Assembly: GCF_019795295.1 (NCBI RefSeq) | Contig: NZ_JAIMCG010000019.1 | Span: forward strand, 24,120 to 88,119 | DNA: 64,000 nt | Direction: 5' to 3' | Source of the DNA: Cupriavidus sp. AU9028 | GTDB taxonomy: Bacteria; Pseudomonadota; Gammaproteobacteria; Burkholderiales; Burkholderiaceae | Shown here: positions 1 to 10,329 of the stretch, in pieces | How positions within the stretch are numbered: the stretch's first letter is position 1 | Layout of the letters: each line of letters starts with the position of its first letter | Program-made: the position numbers and the translations under genes | Notes under the pieces: model-generated | Databases searched by the model: none | What the model saw: the letters and a program-made list of their open reading frames with translations, nothing else | Told to the model about the DNA's origin: nothing

Positions 1-1271
<1,271 letters not shown>

Positions 1272-1275
<4 letters not shown>

Positions 1276-1820
1276 GTGGGTGGATTCGCAAGCTCTTTGG
1301 CCGGGCACAGGAGGCAACCGACGCACAGGCGCCGGCCCAGCCCTTTATCGTCAATCTGTTCGACGACTGCGTGGTGGTGCACCGCCCCGACGGCCAGCGC
1401 GAGGAAGTCCAGTGGCAACATCTGGCCAGCGTGGTGGTACGCGTCTCCGCGCGCGCCCCGTGGACCGGTCGCGCCTGGCTGATCCTGCCCGGCGACGTCG
1501 GCGCCGACGGACGCCAGCAGGGCTGCGTGGCGCCGTTTGACGCCATGAACTTCGACACGCTGCTCACCCGGCTGCAGGCCCTCCCCGGCTTCGACCGGGC
1601 CGCGCTGGACCAGGCGCTGGACGACGCCCGTGCCGGCAAGACCCGCGCCGATACGGTTTGCTGGGACCGCGCGCAGTCCATCGCCGCGGCGGAACAGCCC
1701 GTGGAACAGCCCACGATGCAGCACGCGGCGGCGCCGCACGCCGCCGCGCCGGCTGCACACCAGCCATTCGACCCGGCTGGTGCCATCAGGGGGACGACCG
1801 ATGACAGGACCGCAAACTGA
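1272..1820 (+). CDS. Conserved hypothetical protein between pepP and ubiH
   Basis: I do not recognise a named family in this 182-residue protein. The first ~115 residues look like a compact soluble domain rich in beta-strand patterns (FIVNLFDDCVVVHR, WLILPGDVGADG). A low-complexity tail from about residue 140 is rich in Ala, His and Pro. There is no signal peptide or membrane segment. The ATG at 1272 overlaps the pepP stop by four bases, and its own 3' end overlaps the ubiH-like gene by 20 bases. That packing implies one transcript pepP-this gene-ubiH and argues that the frame is truly coding. My recollection is that Cupriavidus and Ralstonia relatives keep a small gene here. Function unknown. 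Confidence 0.7.
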
Positions 1821-3057
1821 CCTTGCCGCCGAGCCGGTGCTGCTGCTCGCCGACGATGGCTCGATCGATGTCGCCATCATCGGCGGGGGGCCGGTGGGCC
1901 TTGCCCTCGCTACTCGGCTGCTGCTCGCCACCCCGTGGCGGGTGGCGCTGATCGACGCGGCCACCCCGGCGCGCGCGTTGCGCGATCCGCGCTCGATCGC
2001 GCTGTCGCATGGCAGCCGCGAACTGCTGGCGCAGATCGGCGCCTGGCCCGGGGCGGTCACGCCGATCGAGACCATCCATGTGTCGCAACGCGGCAGCTTC
2101 GGCCACGTCAAGCTGCGGCACGAGGACTACGGCATCCCGGCACTGGGTTATGTGGTGCGCTACGGCGACCTGTGCGCGAGCATCGAACAGGCGCTCGCCC
2201 GTGCGGCGTCCAGCGGGCGGCTGGTGCGGGTGCAGGAGACGCGCATCGACAAGGTGGAACAGCCCGCCGGCAACGAGGCGGCGGGCATGGTGCGGCTGCA
2301 TGGCACCGGCGCGGACGGCAAGCCGGTGGCGCTCGCCGCCACGCTGGCGGTGCAGGCCGAGGGCGGCCTGTTCCATGAACGGCGCACCCAGGCGGCACGG
2401 CATGGCGGCCGCAATCGCGATTACGGCCAGACCGCCATCGTCTCCCACGTACGGTGCTCCCGGCCGATGCCTGGGTGGGCCTTCGAGCGTTTCACCGCGC
2501 AGGGGCCGCTGGCGCTGCTGCCGCATGACCTGCCGGAGGCCGAAGGCGGCGCGGGCTATGCGCTGGTCTGGTGCTGCGCGCCCGACGAGGCGGCGCGGCG
2601 CCTCGCACTGCCCGAGCCGGTCTTCCTGGCGGAACTGGAGCAGACCTTCGGCCCGCGGATGGGGCGCTTTGTCTGGACCGGCAAGCGGCACGCATTCCCG
2701 CTCGGACTGCAGGCGGCCGAACTGACCGTCGAGGGCCGCGTCGTCGCCATCGGCAACGCCGCGCAGACGCTGCACCCGGTGGCCGGACAGGGCCTCAATC
2801 TCGGCCTGCGCGATGCCTTTGCGCTGGCCGACGAGCTGCGCACCGCCTGCACGCCCGCGACGCTGGCGTCGTTCGCCAGCCGCCACCGGCTCGATCGCGC
2901 GGTGACCATCGGCGTGACGGACCTGCTGCCCCGCACCTTCGGGGTCGGCGGGCCGCTGGCGGCCCATGTGCGGGGCGCCGGGCTGGCCGCGCTGGCCTGC
3001 TTCGCGCCGCTGCGCGACGCGCTGGCGCACCAGATGATCTACGGCATGCGGCGCTGA
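1801..3057 (+). CDS. ubiH: UbiH/UbiF/VisC-family FAD-dependent hydroxylase (ubiquinone biosynthesis)
   Basis: This 418-residue flavoprotein monooxygenase belongs to the family that hydroxylates the aromatic ring of ubiquinone precursors. The N-terminal Rossmann dinucleotide site (VAIIGGGPVGLALA, about residues 22-35) and the C-terminal family signature (AIGNAAQTLHPVAGQGLNLG, about residues 314-333) are both intact. The chosen ATG at 1801 overlaps the preceding gene by 20 bases. The length fits UbiH (about 390-420). UbiH, UbiF and UbiI cannot be separated on motifs alone, so the symbol marks the family rather than the hydroxylation position. It closes the pepP transcription unit; a promoter-bearing gap follows before dusB. 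Confidence 0.85.
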   Translation: MTGPQTDLAAEPVLLLADDGSIDVAIIGGGPVGLALATRLLLATPWRVALIDAATPARALRDPRSIALSHGSRELLAQIGAWPGAVTPIETIHVSQRGSFGHVKLRHEDYGIPALGYVVRYGDLCASIEQALARAASSGRLVRVQETRIDKVEQPAGNEAAGMVRLHGTGADGKPVALAATLAVQAEGGLFHERRTQAARHGGRNRDYGQTAIVSHVRCSRPMPGWAFERFTAQGPLALLPHDLPEAEGGAGYALVWCCAPDEAARRLALPEPVFLAELEQTFGPRMGRFVWTGKRHAFPLGLQAAELTVEGRVVAIGNAAQTLHPVAGQGLNLGLRDAFALADELRTACTPATLASFASRHRLDRAVTIGVTDLLPRTFGVGGPLAAHVRGAGLAALACFAPLRDALAHQMIYGMRR

Positions 3058-3421
3058 CGCCGTGGCGACGGCCTGCTCTGCCGTCCGGCGCCCGGCCCCC
3101 TGCACCCCTGCCGCCGCCCGCGCAACAGCGGCCCTTGCTCATTTATTGGGCAGCGGGCCGGTTTAGCGGTAAAATCCCGCCCTCGCGCCAGGCCGGAGCT
3201 GACCGCCGGGGGCAATCGCCACCGGAAACGGCTTCCCGCCGCCGCCAGCGGTGTCCGTGGCCATTCCTGCTCGCGCGCCGCGCCAGCGATGCATCCGGCC
3301 CAGCCCTGGCTGATCCGCCTGCATTGCGCAGCCCCGAACGCCGCCGTTACCCCGACGCCACTCGCCCCAGCGGCTGCGCCGGTGTCCCGGCATTTCCGCC
3401 AACGCCAGCCGGACCGCCGCC
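3058..3421 (+). other. 364-bp intergenic region upstream of dusB
   Basis: No gene is visible here. The first ~80 bases are GC- and Pro-codon-like debris after ubiH. A likely promoter (TTGGGC at 3146-3151, TAAAAT at 3170-3175) lies in the middle. If it is used, dusB-fis mRNA carries a leader of about 240 bases. I could not recognise a named leader RNA. In E. coli the dusB-fis promoter is growth-rate and stringently controlled, but I cannot confirm a discriminator here. Confidence 0.5.
3146..3175 (+). promoter_or_regulatory. Putative sigma-70 promoter for dusB-fis
   Basis: TTGGGC at 3146-3151 and TAAAAT at 3170-3175 are separated by 18 bases. It is the best match in the gap between ubiH and dusB. 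Confidence 0.45.
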
Positions 3422-4468
3422 GTGCAAATCGGACCCCATCGACTTCGCAACAACCTGTTCGTCGCGCCCATGGCCGGCGTCACCGACCGTCCGTTCCGCC
3501 AGCTGTGCAAGCGGCTGGGCGCGGGGTACGCGGTATCGGAGATGGTGGCGTCCAACGCGCAGCTGTGGAAGAGCGAGAAGACCATGCGCCGCGCCAACCA
3601 TGCCGGCGAGGTCGAGCCGATCTCGGTGCAGATCGCCGGGGCCGAGCCGGGGATGATGGCCGAGGCGGCACGCTACAACGTGGACCGTGGCGCGCAGATC
3701 ATCGACATCAACATGGGGTGCCCGGCCAAGAAGGTCTGCAACGTCGCGGCCGGATCGGCGCTGCTGCAGAACGAACCGCTGGTGGCCCGCATCGTCGAGG
3801 CGGTGGTGGGCGCGGTCGGCGACCGCGTGCCAGTCACGCTGAAGATCCGCACCGGCTGGGACCGCGAGCACCGCAATGCGCTGCGCGTGGCCCGCATTGC
3901 CGAGCAGTCGGGCATCAGCATGCTGACCGTGCACGGGCGCACCCGCGCCGATCTCTACCATGGCGAGGCCGAGTACGAGACCATCGCCGCGGTGAAGGCG
4001 GCCGCGTCGATCCCGGTGGTCGCCAACGGCGACATCGACTCGCCGCAGAAGGCGCGCCATGTGCTGGCCGTGACTGGCGCCGACGCCATCATGATCGGCC
4101 GCGCGGCGCAGGGACGCCCCTGGCTGTTTCGCGAGATCGAACATTTCCTGGCGACGGGCGGCCTGCTGCCGCCGCCCGAGGTGGCGGAGATCCGCGCCAT
4201 CATGAACGAGCATCTCGAGGACCATTACGCCTTCTACGGCGAATTCACCGGCGTGCGCACCGCGCGCAAGCACATTGCCTGGTACACGCGCGGCCTGAAG
4301 GGCGCGAACCTGTTCCGGCACCGGATGAACACGCTGGAGAGCACCGCCGAGCAGCTCGCCGCGGTCAATGCGTTCTTCGACGAACAGGCGGCGCTGTCCG
4401 ACCGGCTGGTCTACGACCAGACCGACGAGGCGCAACAGAACACCAACAAGGAGCTGCTGGCAGCATGA
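3422..4468 (+). CDS. dusB: tRNA-dihydrouridine synthase B
   Basis: DusB reduces a specific uridine in the tRNA D-loop to dihydrouridine using FMN and NADPH. The 348-residue protein starts with GTG at 3422, giving MQIGPHRLRNNLFVAPMAG, which aligns with the start of E. coli DusB. The TIM barrel contains the signature INMGCPAKKV (about residues 97-106) with the catalytic Cys, the RTGW block, the HGRTR block (about 178) and the FMN phosphate-binding segment IGRAAQGRPW (about 225). The family is usually about 320 residues; the extra length is a C-terminal extension. The stop overlaps the fis start (ATGA), reproducing the conserved dusB-fis operon of gamma- and beta-proteobacteria. Confidence 0.96.
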   Translation: MQIGPHRLRNNLFVAPMAGVTDRPFRQLCKRLGAGYAVSEMVASNAQLWKSEKTMRRANHAGEVEPISVQIAGAEPGMMAEAARYNVDRGAQIIDINMGCPAKKVCNVAAGSALLQNEPLVARIVEAVVGAVGDRVPVTLKIRTGWDREHRNALRVARIAEQSGISMLTVHGRTRADLYHGEAEYETIAAVKAAASIPVVANGDIDSPQKARHVLAVTGADAIMIGRAAQGRPWLFREIEHFLATGGLLPPPEVAEIRAIMNEHLEDHYAFYGEFTGVRTARKHIAWYTRGLKGANLFRHRMNTLESTAEQLAAVNAFFDEQAALSDRLVYDQTDEAQQNTNKELLAA

Positions 4469-4698
4469 GCCGCAACGCCATCGACCAATGCATCCGGGAC
4501 AGCCTGAGCGCGTATTTCCGGGACCTGGACGGCGAGCAGCCGTCCAATATGTACGACATGGTGCTGGAGGCCGTCGAGCGGCCGCTGCTGGAAACGGTCA
4601 TGGCGCGTACCGACCGCAACCAGTCGCTGGCCGCCGCCTACCTTGGCATCAATCGCAATACGCTGCGCAAGAAGCTGCAGCAACACGGTTTACTTTGA
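4465..4698 (+). CDS. fis: Fis-family nucleoid-associated regulator
   Basis: This 77-residue protein is the beta-proteobacterial form of Fis, a homodimeric DNA-bending protein that affects rRNA promoters, recombination and nucleoid shape. The C-terminal helix-turn-helix ([20 protein letters not shown], about residues 51-70) is strongly conserved. The E. coli protein is 98 residues; beta-proteobacterial versions are shorter at the N terminus, where the beta-hairpin arms used for Hin and Gin activation lie, so that activity may be absent. The start ATG at 4465 overlaps the dusB stop, implying translational coupling. purH follows after 16 bases and may be co-transcribed. Confidence 0.93.
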   Translation: MSRNAIDQCIRDSLSAYFRDLDGEQPSNMYDMVLEAVERPLLETVMARTDRNQSLAAAYLGINRNTLRKKLQQHGLL

Positions 4699-4714
4699 AG
4701 CGTCCCTCCCCACC

Positions 4715-6289
4715 ATGATCAAGCAAGCTCTCCTCTCCGTTTCCGACAAGACCGGCATCGTCGACTTTGCGCGCGAACTGCATGCGCTCGGCGTGACGCT
4801 GCTGTCCACCGGCGGCACCGCCAGGCTGCTGGCCGAAGCTGGCCTGCCGGTGACCGAAGTGGCCGACTACACCGGCTTCCCGGAAATGCTCGACGGCCGC
4901 GTCAAGACGCTGCATCCCAAGGTGCACGGCGGCATCCTCGCGCGCCGCGACCTGCCCGAGCACATGGAAGCACTGGCCCGTCACGACATTCCGACCATCG
5001 ACCTGCTGGTGGTGAACCTGTATCCGTTCCAGCAGACCGTCGCCAAGGATGACTGCACGCTGGCCGACGCCATCGAGAACATCGATATCGGCGGCCCGAC
5101 CATGCTGCGCTCGGCGGCGAAGAACCACCGGGACGTGACCGTGGTGGTCGATCCCGCCGACTACGCCGTGGTGCTGGACGAGATGCGCGCCAACGGCAAT
5201 GCGGTCGGCTACGACACCAATTTCCGCCTGGCGACCAAGGTGTTCGCCCACACCGCGCAGTACGACGGCGCGATCACCAACTACCTGACCAGCCTGGGCA
5301 GCGACAAGTCGCACCAGGGCCGCAGCGCCTATCCGCAAACGCTGAACCTGGCCTTCGAGCAGGTGCAGCAGATGCGCTACGGCGAGAACCCGCACCAGTC
5401 GGCGGCGTTCTATCGCGACCTGAAGCGTGTGGACGGTGCCCTCGCCAACTACGTGCAGCTGCAGGGCAAGGAACTGTCGTACAACAACATCGCGGACGCG
5501 GATGCGGCGTGGGAGTGCGTCAAGTCCTTCTCCGCGGCGGACGGCGCGGCGTGCGTCATCATCAAGCACGCCAACCCCTGTGGCGTGGCGCTCGGCGCCA
5601 ATGCGCTGGAAGCCTATGACAAGGCGTTCAAGACCGATTCGACCTCGGCCTTCGGCGGCATCATTGCCTTCAACGTCGAGCTCGACGGCGCGGCGGCGCA
5701 GGCCGTGGCAAAGCAGTTCGTCGAGGTGCTGATCGCGCCGTCGTTCACGGCGCAGGCGCGCGAAGTGTTCGCCGCCAAGCAGAACGTGCGGCTGCTGGAA
5801 ATCCCGCTGGGCAACGGCGTCAACCAGTTCGACTTCAAGCGCGTCGGCGGCGGCCTGCTGGTGCAGAGCCCCGACGCCAAGAACGTGCAGCCGGGCGAGC
5901 TGCGCGTGGTGACCAAGCGTCATCCGACGCCCGGGGAGATGAGCGACCTGATGTTCGCCTGGCGCGTGGCCAAGTTCGTCAAGTCCAATGCCATCGTGTT
6001 CTGCGGCGGCGGCATGACGCTTGGCGTCGGCGCCGGCCAGATGAGCCGCGTGGATTCGGCGCGCATCGCCAGCATCAAGGCCCAGAATGCCGGTCTCACC
6101 CTGGCCGGCTCGGCGGTGGCCTCGGATGCGTTCTTCCCGTTCCGCGACGGCCTGGACGTGGTGGTCGATGCCGGCGCAACCTGCGTGATCCAGCCCGGCG
6201 GCTCGGTGCGCGACGATGAAGTCATCGCGGCAGCCGACGAGCGCAATATCGCGATGGTGCTAACCGGCACCCGGCACTTCCGGCATTGA
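4715..6289 (+). CDS. purH: Bifunctional AICAR formyltransferase / IMP cyclohydrolase
   Basis: PurH carries out the last two steps of IMP synthesis: formylation of AICAR from 10-formyl-tetrahydrofolate, then ring closure. The 524-residue protein begins [14 protein letters not shown] at the ATG at 4715. The N-terminal MGS-like cyclohydrolase domain (about 1-150; [19 protein letters not shown]) is followed by the formyltransferase domain with the Lys-His active-site pair in IIKHANPCG (about residues 284-292). It ends with the conserved TGTRHFRH. Length matches E. coli (529). It starts 16 bases after fis and probably shares its transcript. A REP-like pair lies just downstream. No sequence for a PurR operator was recognised. 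Confidence 0.97.
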   Translation: MIKQALLSVSDKTGIVDFARELHALGVTLLSTGGTARLLAEAGLPVTEVADYTGFPEMLDGRVKTLHPKVHGGILARRDLPEHMEALARHDIPTIDLLVVNLYPFQQTVAKDDCTLADAIENIDIGGPTMLRSAAKNHRDVTVVVDPADYAVVLDEMRANGNAVGYDTNFRLATKVFAHTAQYDGAITNYLTSLGSDKSHQGRSAYPQTLNLAFEQVQQMRYGENPHQSAAFYRDLKRVDGALANYVQLQGKELSYNNIADADAAWECVKSFSAADGAACVIIKHANPCGVALGANALEAYDKAFKTDSTSAFGGIIAFNVELDGAAAQAVAKQFVEVLIAPSFTAQAREVFAAKQNVRLLEIPLGNGVNQFDFKRVGGGLLVQSPDAKNVQPGELRVVTKRHPTPGEMSDLMFAWRVAKFVKSNAIVFCGGGMTLGVGAGQMSRVDSARIASIKAQNAGLTLAGSAVASDAFFPFRDGLDVVVDAGATCVIQPGGSVRDDEVIAAADERNIAMVLTGTRHFRH

Positions 6290-6330
6290 GCGCCGCGGCG
6301 GCAGCGTCCGAGACGCCAGCTGCCAGGCCG

Positions 6331-6456
6331 GTTTGCTCCCCTCGCCCGCTTGCGGGAGAGGGGCCGAGGGAGAGGGCAGGCGGCGGTGGCCATGCCGCGC
6401 GGTCGGCAGACCAACCCCTCTCCCCGGCCCTCTACCCTTGAAGGGGAGAGGGAGGA
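6331..6456. repeat. REP-like palindromic pair (locus 1)
   Basis: Two inverted units lie between purH and ruvC. The first (6331-6379) has a stem CCCCTCGCCCGC/GCGGGAGAGGGG and a purine-rich tail. The second (about 6410-6456) is a diverged unit in the opposite orientation with stem CCCTTG/CAAGG-type ends. The same composite appears in inverse orientation at 42994-43122. Confidence 0.8.
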
Positions 6457-6524
6457 AACCGGCAGCCCACCCACCGCTGCGCGTTTCCGCCTACACTAGC
6501 CCATCCCCGGGCCCAACCTTCCCC

Positions 6525-7070
6525 ATGCGCATTCTCGGCATCGACCCCGGCCTTCGCACCACCGGCTTCGGCGTGGTCGAAAAGCACGGCAACCGTCTGG
6601 CCTATGTCGCCTCCGGCACCATCCGCAGCGACGGCAATGGCAGCCTGCCCGAGCGCCTGAAGACCCTGTACGACGGCATCGCCGAGGTCACGCGCACCTA
6701 TGCCCCCGATTGCGCCGCGATCGAGAAGGTCTTCGTCAACGTCAATCCGCAATCGACGCTGCTGCTGGGCCAGGCGCGCGGTGCGGCGATCTGCGGCCTG
6801 GTCGGCCACGGGCTGCCGGTGTTCGAATACACCGCGCTGCAGCTGAAGGTGGCAGTGGTCGGCTATGGCCGCGCCACCAAGACCCAGGTGCAGGAGATGG
6901 TCACGCGGCTGCTGGCCCTGCCCGGCCAGCCCGGACCCGATGCGGCCGATGCCCTGGGCGTGGCGATCTGCCATGCCAACGGCGGCGATACGCTGAGCAC
7001 GCTCAGCGGGCTGGCGCCCGAACTGGCGCGCAAGGGCATCCGCCTGCGCCGTGGCCGGCTGGTCGGCTAG
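6525..7070 (+). CDS. ruvC: Crossover junction endodeoxyribonuclease RuvC
   Basis: RuvC resolves Holliday junctions by paired nicking, working with the RuvAB branch migration motor encoded just downstream. The 181-residue protein begins [11 protein letters not shown] at 6525. The RNase H-fold catalytic acids are visible: D7 (GIDPG), the Glu in AAIEKVFVN (about 66), and the two Asp residues in GPDAADALG (about 139 and 142). A TACACT hexamer at 6491-6496 may be the -10 box. Length is normal (E. coli 173). Here ruvC is separated from ruvAB by a lipoprotein gene of unrelated function. Confidence 0.97.
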   Translation: MRILGIDPGLRTTGFGVVEKHGNRLAYVASGTIRSDGNGSLPERLKTLYDGIAEVTRTYAPDCAAIEKVFVNVNPQSTLLLGQARGAAICGLVGHGLPVFEYTALQLKVAVVGYGRATKTQVQEMVTRLLALPGQPGPDAADALGVAICHANGGDTLSTLSGLAPELARKGIRLRRGRLVG

Positions 7071-7104
7071 GCCCCTGCCGGTCTGTCCCTCGACCGCTGC
7101 ACGG

Positions 7105-7134
7105 TGACGAAGACGTCACCGGCTCGCTTACAAT
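7105..7134 (+). promoter_or_regulatory. Putative promoter of the glycerophosphodiesterase gene
   Basis: TACAAT at 7129-7134 lies 18 bases after a weak -35 (TGACGA, 7105-7110). A 6-bp inverted repeat GGTGAC (7103-7108) / GTCACC (7115-7120) sits on the -35 region and could be an operator. Confidence 0.35.
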
Positions 7135-7161
7135 CGGGTCAGATCCGCTACTGGAGCCCCG

Positions 7162-8379
7162 ATGTCCCGCACTCCCTCGATCCGGTCCGGCATGCGCCGG
7201 CGTCTTTTCCTGCTGCCCGGCGCCTGTGTTGCCGCGCTGCTGACCAGCTGCGCGATGGTGGGCCAGCAGCCGGCCCCGCCCGCACCTGCAGCGGAACCGG
7301 CCGCGACGGCGCCGGTTCCGGCGAAGCCGAAGGCCCTGGTGATTGGCCACCGCGGCGCCAGCGCGCTGCGCCCCGAACATACGCTGGCGGCCTACGCCAA
7401 GGCGATCGAGGATGGCGCCGACCTGATCGAGCCCGATGTGGTGATGACCCGCGACGGGGTGCTGGTCGCGCGCCACGAGAACGAAATCGGCGGCACCACC
7501 AACGTCTCGGCGCTGAAGCAGTTCGCCAGCCGCAAGCGCATCAAGGTAATCGACGGCAAGCGGCTGGAAGGCTGGTTCACCGAGGACTTCACGCTGGCCG
7601 AACTGAAGACGCTGCGGGCACGCGAGCGCATTCCCACGCTGCGCCCGTCCAACACCGAATACGACGACCGCCTCGAGATCCCGACCCTGGATGAGGTGCT
7701 GCGCCTGGCCGCCGACGCCTCGAAGCGCAGCGGCCGCACCGTGGGCGTCTACATCGAGACCAAGCACTCGAGCTACTTCCGCGGCATCGGCCTGCCGCTG
7801 GAGGAGGCGCTGCTGCGCGCGCTGCGTGCCAATGTGCATGCGCGCCAGGCACCGGTGTACCTGCAGTCCTTCGAAACCGCCAACCTGCGCATGCTGCGCC
7901 AGCAGATCGGCAAGTCGATGCCCAACGTCAAGCTGGTGCAGCTGATCGGCGGCGCCCGCAGCAAACCCGCCGACTGGGTGCTCGCCGGCGATACGCGCAC
8001 CTACGCGGACATGGTGACGCCGCTGGGGCTGCGCGAGGTCGCCACCTACGCCGACGGCATCGGCCCCGAGCGCGGCCATGTGCTGCCGCGCAACGCGGCC
8101 GGTGCGATCGGCAAGCCGACCGCGCTGGTGGCCAATGCGCATGCGGCCGGGCTGGTGGTGCACCCCTACACGCTGCGGCCGGAAAACGCCTTCCTGCCGA
8201 AGAACCTGCGCGGCCCCGGCCCGGAGGACAAGCGCCACCCCGCCGGCATGATCGCCGAAGCGCGCGCGCTGCTCGACGCCGGCGTGGACGGCTTCTTCAC
8301 CGACGATCCCGCGCTGGGACGGCGCGCGGTGGACGGCGCGGCAGCCAGCGGCAAGGGGGCGAGCAGCGCCGCGCGTTGA
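7162..8379 (+). CDS. glpQ: Glycerophosphodiester phosphodiesterase, lipoprotein
   Basis: This GlpQ-type enzyme hydrolyses glycerophosphodiesters to glycerol-3-phosphate and an alcohol in the periplasm. The 405-residue precursor has a basic N-region, a hydrophobic core and a lipobox ALLTSC with the lipidated Cys at residue 30 (residue 20 if the ATG at 7192 is the start). A Pro/Ala-rich linker follows. The catalytic domain opens with [13 protein letters not shown] (about 62-74), then [17 protein letters not shown], giving the conserved His pair and Glu/Asp metal ligands. DGFFTDDP marks the end of the barrel. The lipobox implies membrane anchoring, unlike soluble E. coli GlpQ. It interrupts ruvC-ruvAB and has its own probable promoter. 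Confidence 0.9.
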   Translation: MSRTPSIRSGMRRRLFLLPGACVAALLTSCAMVGQQPAPPAPAAEPAATAPVPAKPKALVIGHRGASALRPEHTLAAYAKAIEDGADLIEPDVVMTRDGVLVARHENEIGGTTNVSALKQFASRKRIKVIDGKRLEGWFTEDFTLAELKTLRARERIPTLRPSNTEYDDRLEIPTLDEVLRLAADASKRSGRTVGVYIETKHSSYFRGIGLPLEEALLRALRANVHARQAPVYLQSFETANLRMLRQQIGKSMPNVKLVQLIGGARSKPADWVLAGDTRTYADMVTPLGLREVATYADGIGPERGHVLPRNAAGAIGKPTALVANAHAAGLVVHPYTLRPENAFLPKNLRGPGPEDKRHPAGMIAEARALLDAGVDGFFTDDPALGRRAVDGAAASGKGASSAAR

Positions 8380-8470
8380 GCCCGTCGGGCCGCCCCCGCT
8401 GGGCTACACTGCGGCCCTTGCGAACTTCAATCGGCCGTGCCCCTCGCGGGCGCGGCCTTCCTGCGCGAAC

Positions 8471-9052
8471 ATGATCGGACGTATTGCCGGCACCCTCATC
8501 GAGAAGAATCCTCCGCACCTGCTGGTCGACTGCCACGGCGTGGGCTACGAGGTGGACGTGCCGATGAGCACCTTCTACAACCTGCCCGCGGTCGGCCAGC
8601 CGGTCACGCTGCTCACGCAGATGATCGTGCGCGAGGACGCGCACCTGCTGTTCGGCTTCGGTACCGCGACCGAGCGCAACACGTTCCGCGAGCTGATCAA
8701 GATCACCGGCATCGGCGCGCGCATGGCGCTGGCCGTGCTGTCCGGCCTGTCGGTGACGGAGCTGGCCCAGGCGGTGACGCTGCAGGAAGCCGGCCGGCTC
8801 ACGCGCATCCCGGGCATCGGCAAGAAGACCGCCGAGCGCCTGCTGCTCGAACTGAAGGGCAAGCTGGGAGCCGAGCTCGATCTGCCGGCCGGCGCCGCAC
8901 ATCCGCACGACAGCGCGGCGGACATCCTCAACGCCCTGCTCGCGCTCGGCTACTCGGAGAAGGAAGCGGCCGCCGCCACGCGCCAGGTGCCTGCCGGCAC
9001 CGGCGTCTCGGAAGGCATCAAGCTGGCCCTGAAGGCGCTCTCCAAGGGCTGA
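8471..9052 (+). CDS. ruvA: Holliday junction branch migration protein RuvA
   Basis: RuvA binds four-way junctions as a tetramer and loads the RuvB motor. The 193-residue protein starts MIGRIAGTL at 8471. Domain I (OB-like, 1-64), domain II with two helix-hairpin-helix motifs ([14 protein letters not shown] about 77-90; [14 protein letters not shown] about 112-125) and the flexible C-terminal RuvB-contact domain III ([16 protein letters not shown]) are all recognisable. The acidic pin residues were not checked individually. A TACACT hexamer about 60 bases upstream resembles a -10 box. ruvB follows after 81 bases with a separate TACAAT, so the two may be independently as well as jointly transcribed. 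Confidence 0.97.
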   Translation: MIGRIAGTLIEKNPPHLLVDCHGVGYEVDVPMSTFYNLPAVGQPVTLLTQMIVREDAHLLFGFGTATERNTFRELIKITGIGARMALAVLSGLSVTELAQAVTLQEAGRLTRIPGIGKKTAERLLLELKGKLGAELDLPAGAAHPHDSAADILNALLALGYSEKEAAAATRQVPAGTGVSEGIKLALKALSKG

Positions 9053-9102
9053 GCGCCGCTGCGGCGCGGTTCCCCCTGACCCGCCCGCGGCGGCCGGTCG
9101 GC

Positions 9103-9108
9103 TACAAT
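9103..9108 (+). promoter_or_regulatory. Putative -10 element upstream of ruvB
   Basis: TACAAT at 9103-9108 lies 26 bases before the ruvB start. No convincing -35 was seen. Confidence 0.3.
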
Positions 9109-9133
9109 CGAGGCAGTCTTTTGCCCCTGCCTC

Positions 9134-10207
9134 ATGATCGAAACCGACAAGCTCGTCCCACACCGCCCGGAGCGCAACGACCGGGTCATCGCCGCCACGC
9201 CGGCCTCCAGCAGCGAGGAGGCCTTCGAACGCGCGCTGCGGCCACGCCTGCTGGACGAATACGTCGGTCAGCAGAAGGTGCGCGACCAGCTCGACATCTT
9301 CATGCATGCGGCGCGCAACCGCCGCGAGGCGCTGGACCATGTGCTGCTGTTCGGCCCGCCGGGCCTGGGCAAGACCACGCTGGCCCATATCATCGCCCGG
9401 GAGATGGGCGTGAGCCTGCGCCAGACCTCGGGCCCGGTGCTGGAGCGCCCCGGCGACCTGGCGGCGCTGCTGACCAACCTGGAAGCCAACGACGTACTGT
9501 TCATCGACGAGATCCACCGGCTTTCGCCGGTCGTCGAGGAAATCCTGTACCCCGCGCTGGAGGACTACCAGATCGACATCATGATCGGCGAAGGCCCGGC
9601 GGCACGCTCGGTCAAGCTCGATCTGCAACCGTTCACGCTGGTCGGCGCCACCACGCGCGCCGGCATGCTGACCAACCCGCTGCGCGACCGCTTCGGCATC
9701 GTGGCCCGGCTCGAGTTCTACAGCGCCGAGGAACTGGCCCGTATCGTCACGCGCTCAGCGCAGCTGCTGCACGCCCGCATCGATCCCCAGGGGGCGCTGG
9801 AGATTGCCCGCCGCTCGCGCGGCACGCCGCGCATCGCCAATCGCCTGCTGCGGCGTGTGCGCGACTACGCCGAGGTCAAGGGCGACGGCAACATTACGCG
9901 CGAGATCGCCGACGCCGCACTGGCAATGCTGGATGTAGACCGGGTCGGCTTCGACCTGATGGACCGCAAGCTGCTCGAGGCCATCCTGCACAAGTTCTCG
10001 GGCGGACCGGTCGGCGTCGACAACCTCGCCGCCGCCATCGGCGAGGAGCGCGATACCATCGAGGACGTACTGGAGCCCTATCTGATCCAGCAGGGCTATC
10101 TGCAACGCACCCCGCGCGGCCGGGTGGCCACCGCGCTGGCATACCGGCATTTCGGCCTGGCGGCCCCGGGCGGGATGCAGGGGAGCATTCTTCCGGACGA
10201 AGGCTGA
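9134..10207 (+). CDS. ruvB: Holliday junction DNA helicase RuvB
   Basis: RuvB is the AAA+ hexameric ATPase that pumps DNA through the RuvA-bound junction. The 357-residue protein has Walker [13 protein letters not shown] (about 75-86), Walker [10 protein letters not shown] (about 122-130), sensor 1 GATTRAG (about 172), the arginine finger region with LRDRFG, and the C-terminal winged helix ([13 protein letters not shown]). The start ATG at 9134 precedes the usual variable N-terminal arm. Nothing follows in the same unit: the next gene is an unrelated ankyrin protein. Confidence 0.97.
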   Translation: MIETDKLVPHRPERNDRVIAATPASSSEEAFERALRPRLLDEYVGQQKVRDQLDIFMHAARNRREALDHVLLFGPPGLGKTTLAHIIAREMGVSLRQTSGPVLERPGDLAALLTNLEANDVLFIDEIHRLSPVVEEILYPALEDYQIDIMIGEGPAARSVKLDLQPFTLVGATTRAGMLTNPLRDRFGIVARLEFYSAEELARIVTRSAQLLHARIDPQGALEIARRSRGTPRIANRLLRRVRDYAEVKGDGNITREIADAALAMLDVDRVGFDLMDRKLLEAILHKFSGGPVGVDNLAAAIGEERDTIEDVLEPYLIQQGYLQRTPRGRVATALAYRHFGLAAPGGMQGSILPDEG

Positions 10208-10329
10208 AGCTCGCCATGCCGGTGCGCATGCCGGGGCGGTTCAGGAACGGTGCTCCCGCGCAATATTGCTAAAGGCGCGCGCGCATGGGCGGACAAAATC
10301 GGACCTTCCCCTATTCCGGAGTCCGCAAC

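Noticed and set aside
10285-10329. Longer start of the ankyrin protein at 10285
   Set aside because: The ATG at 10330 has a better placed GGAG; the upstream one has only a weak AAAGG.
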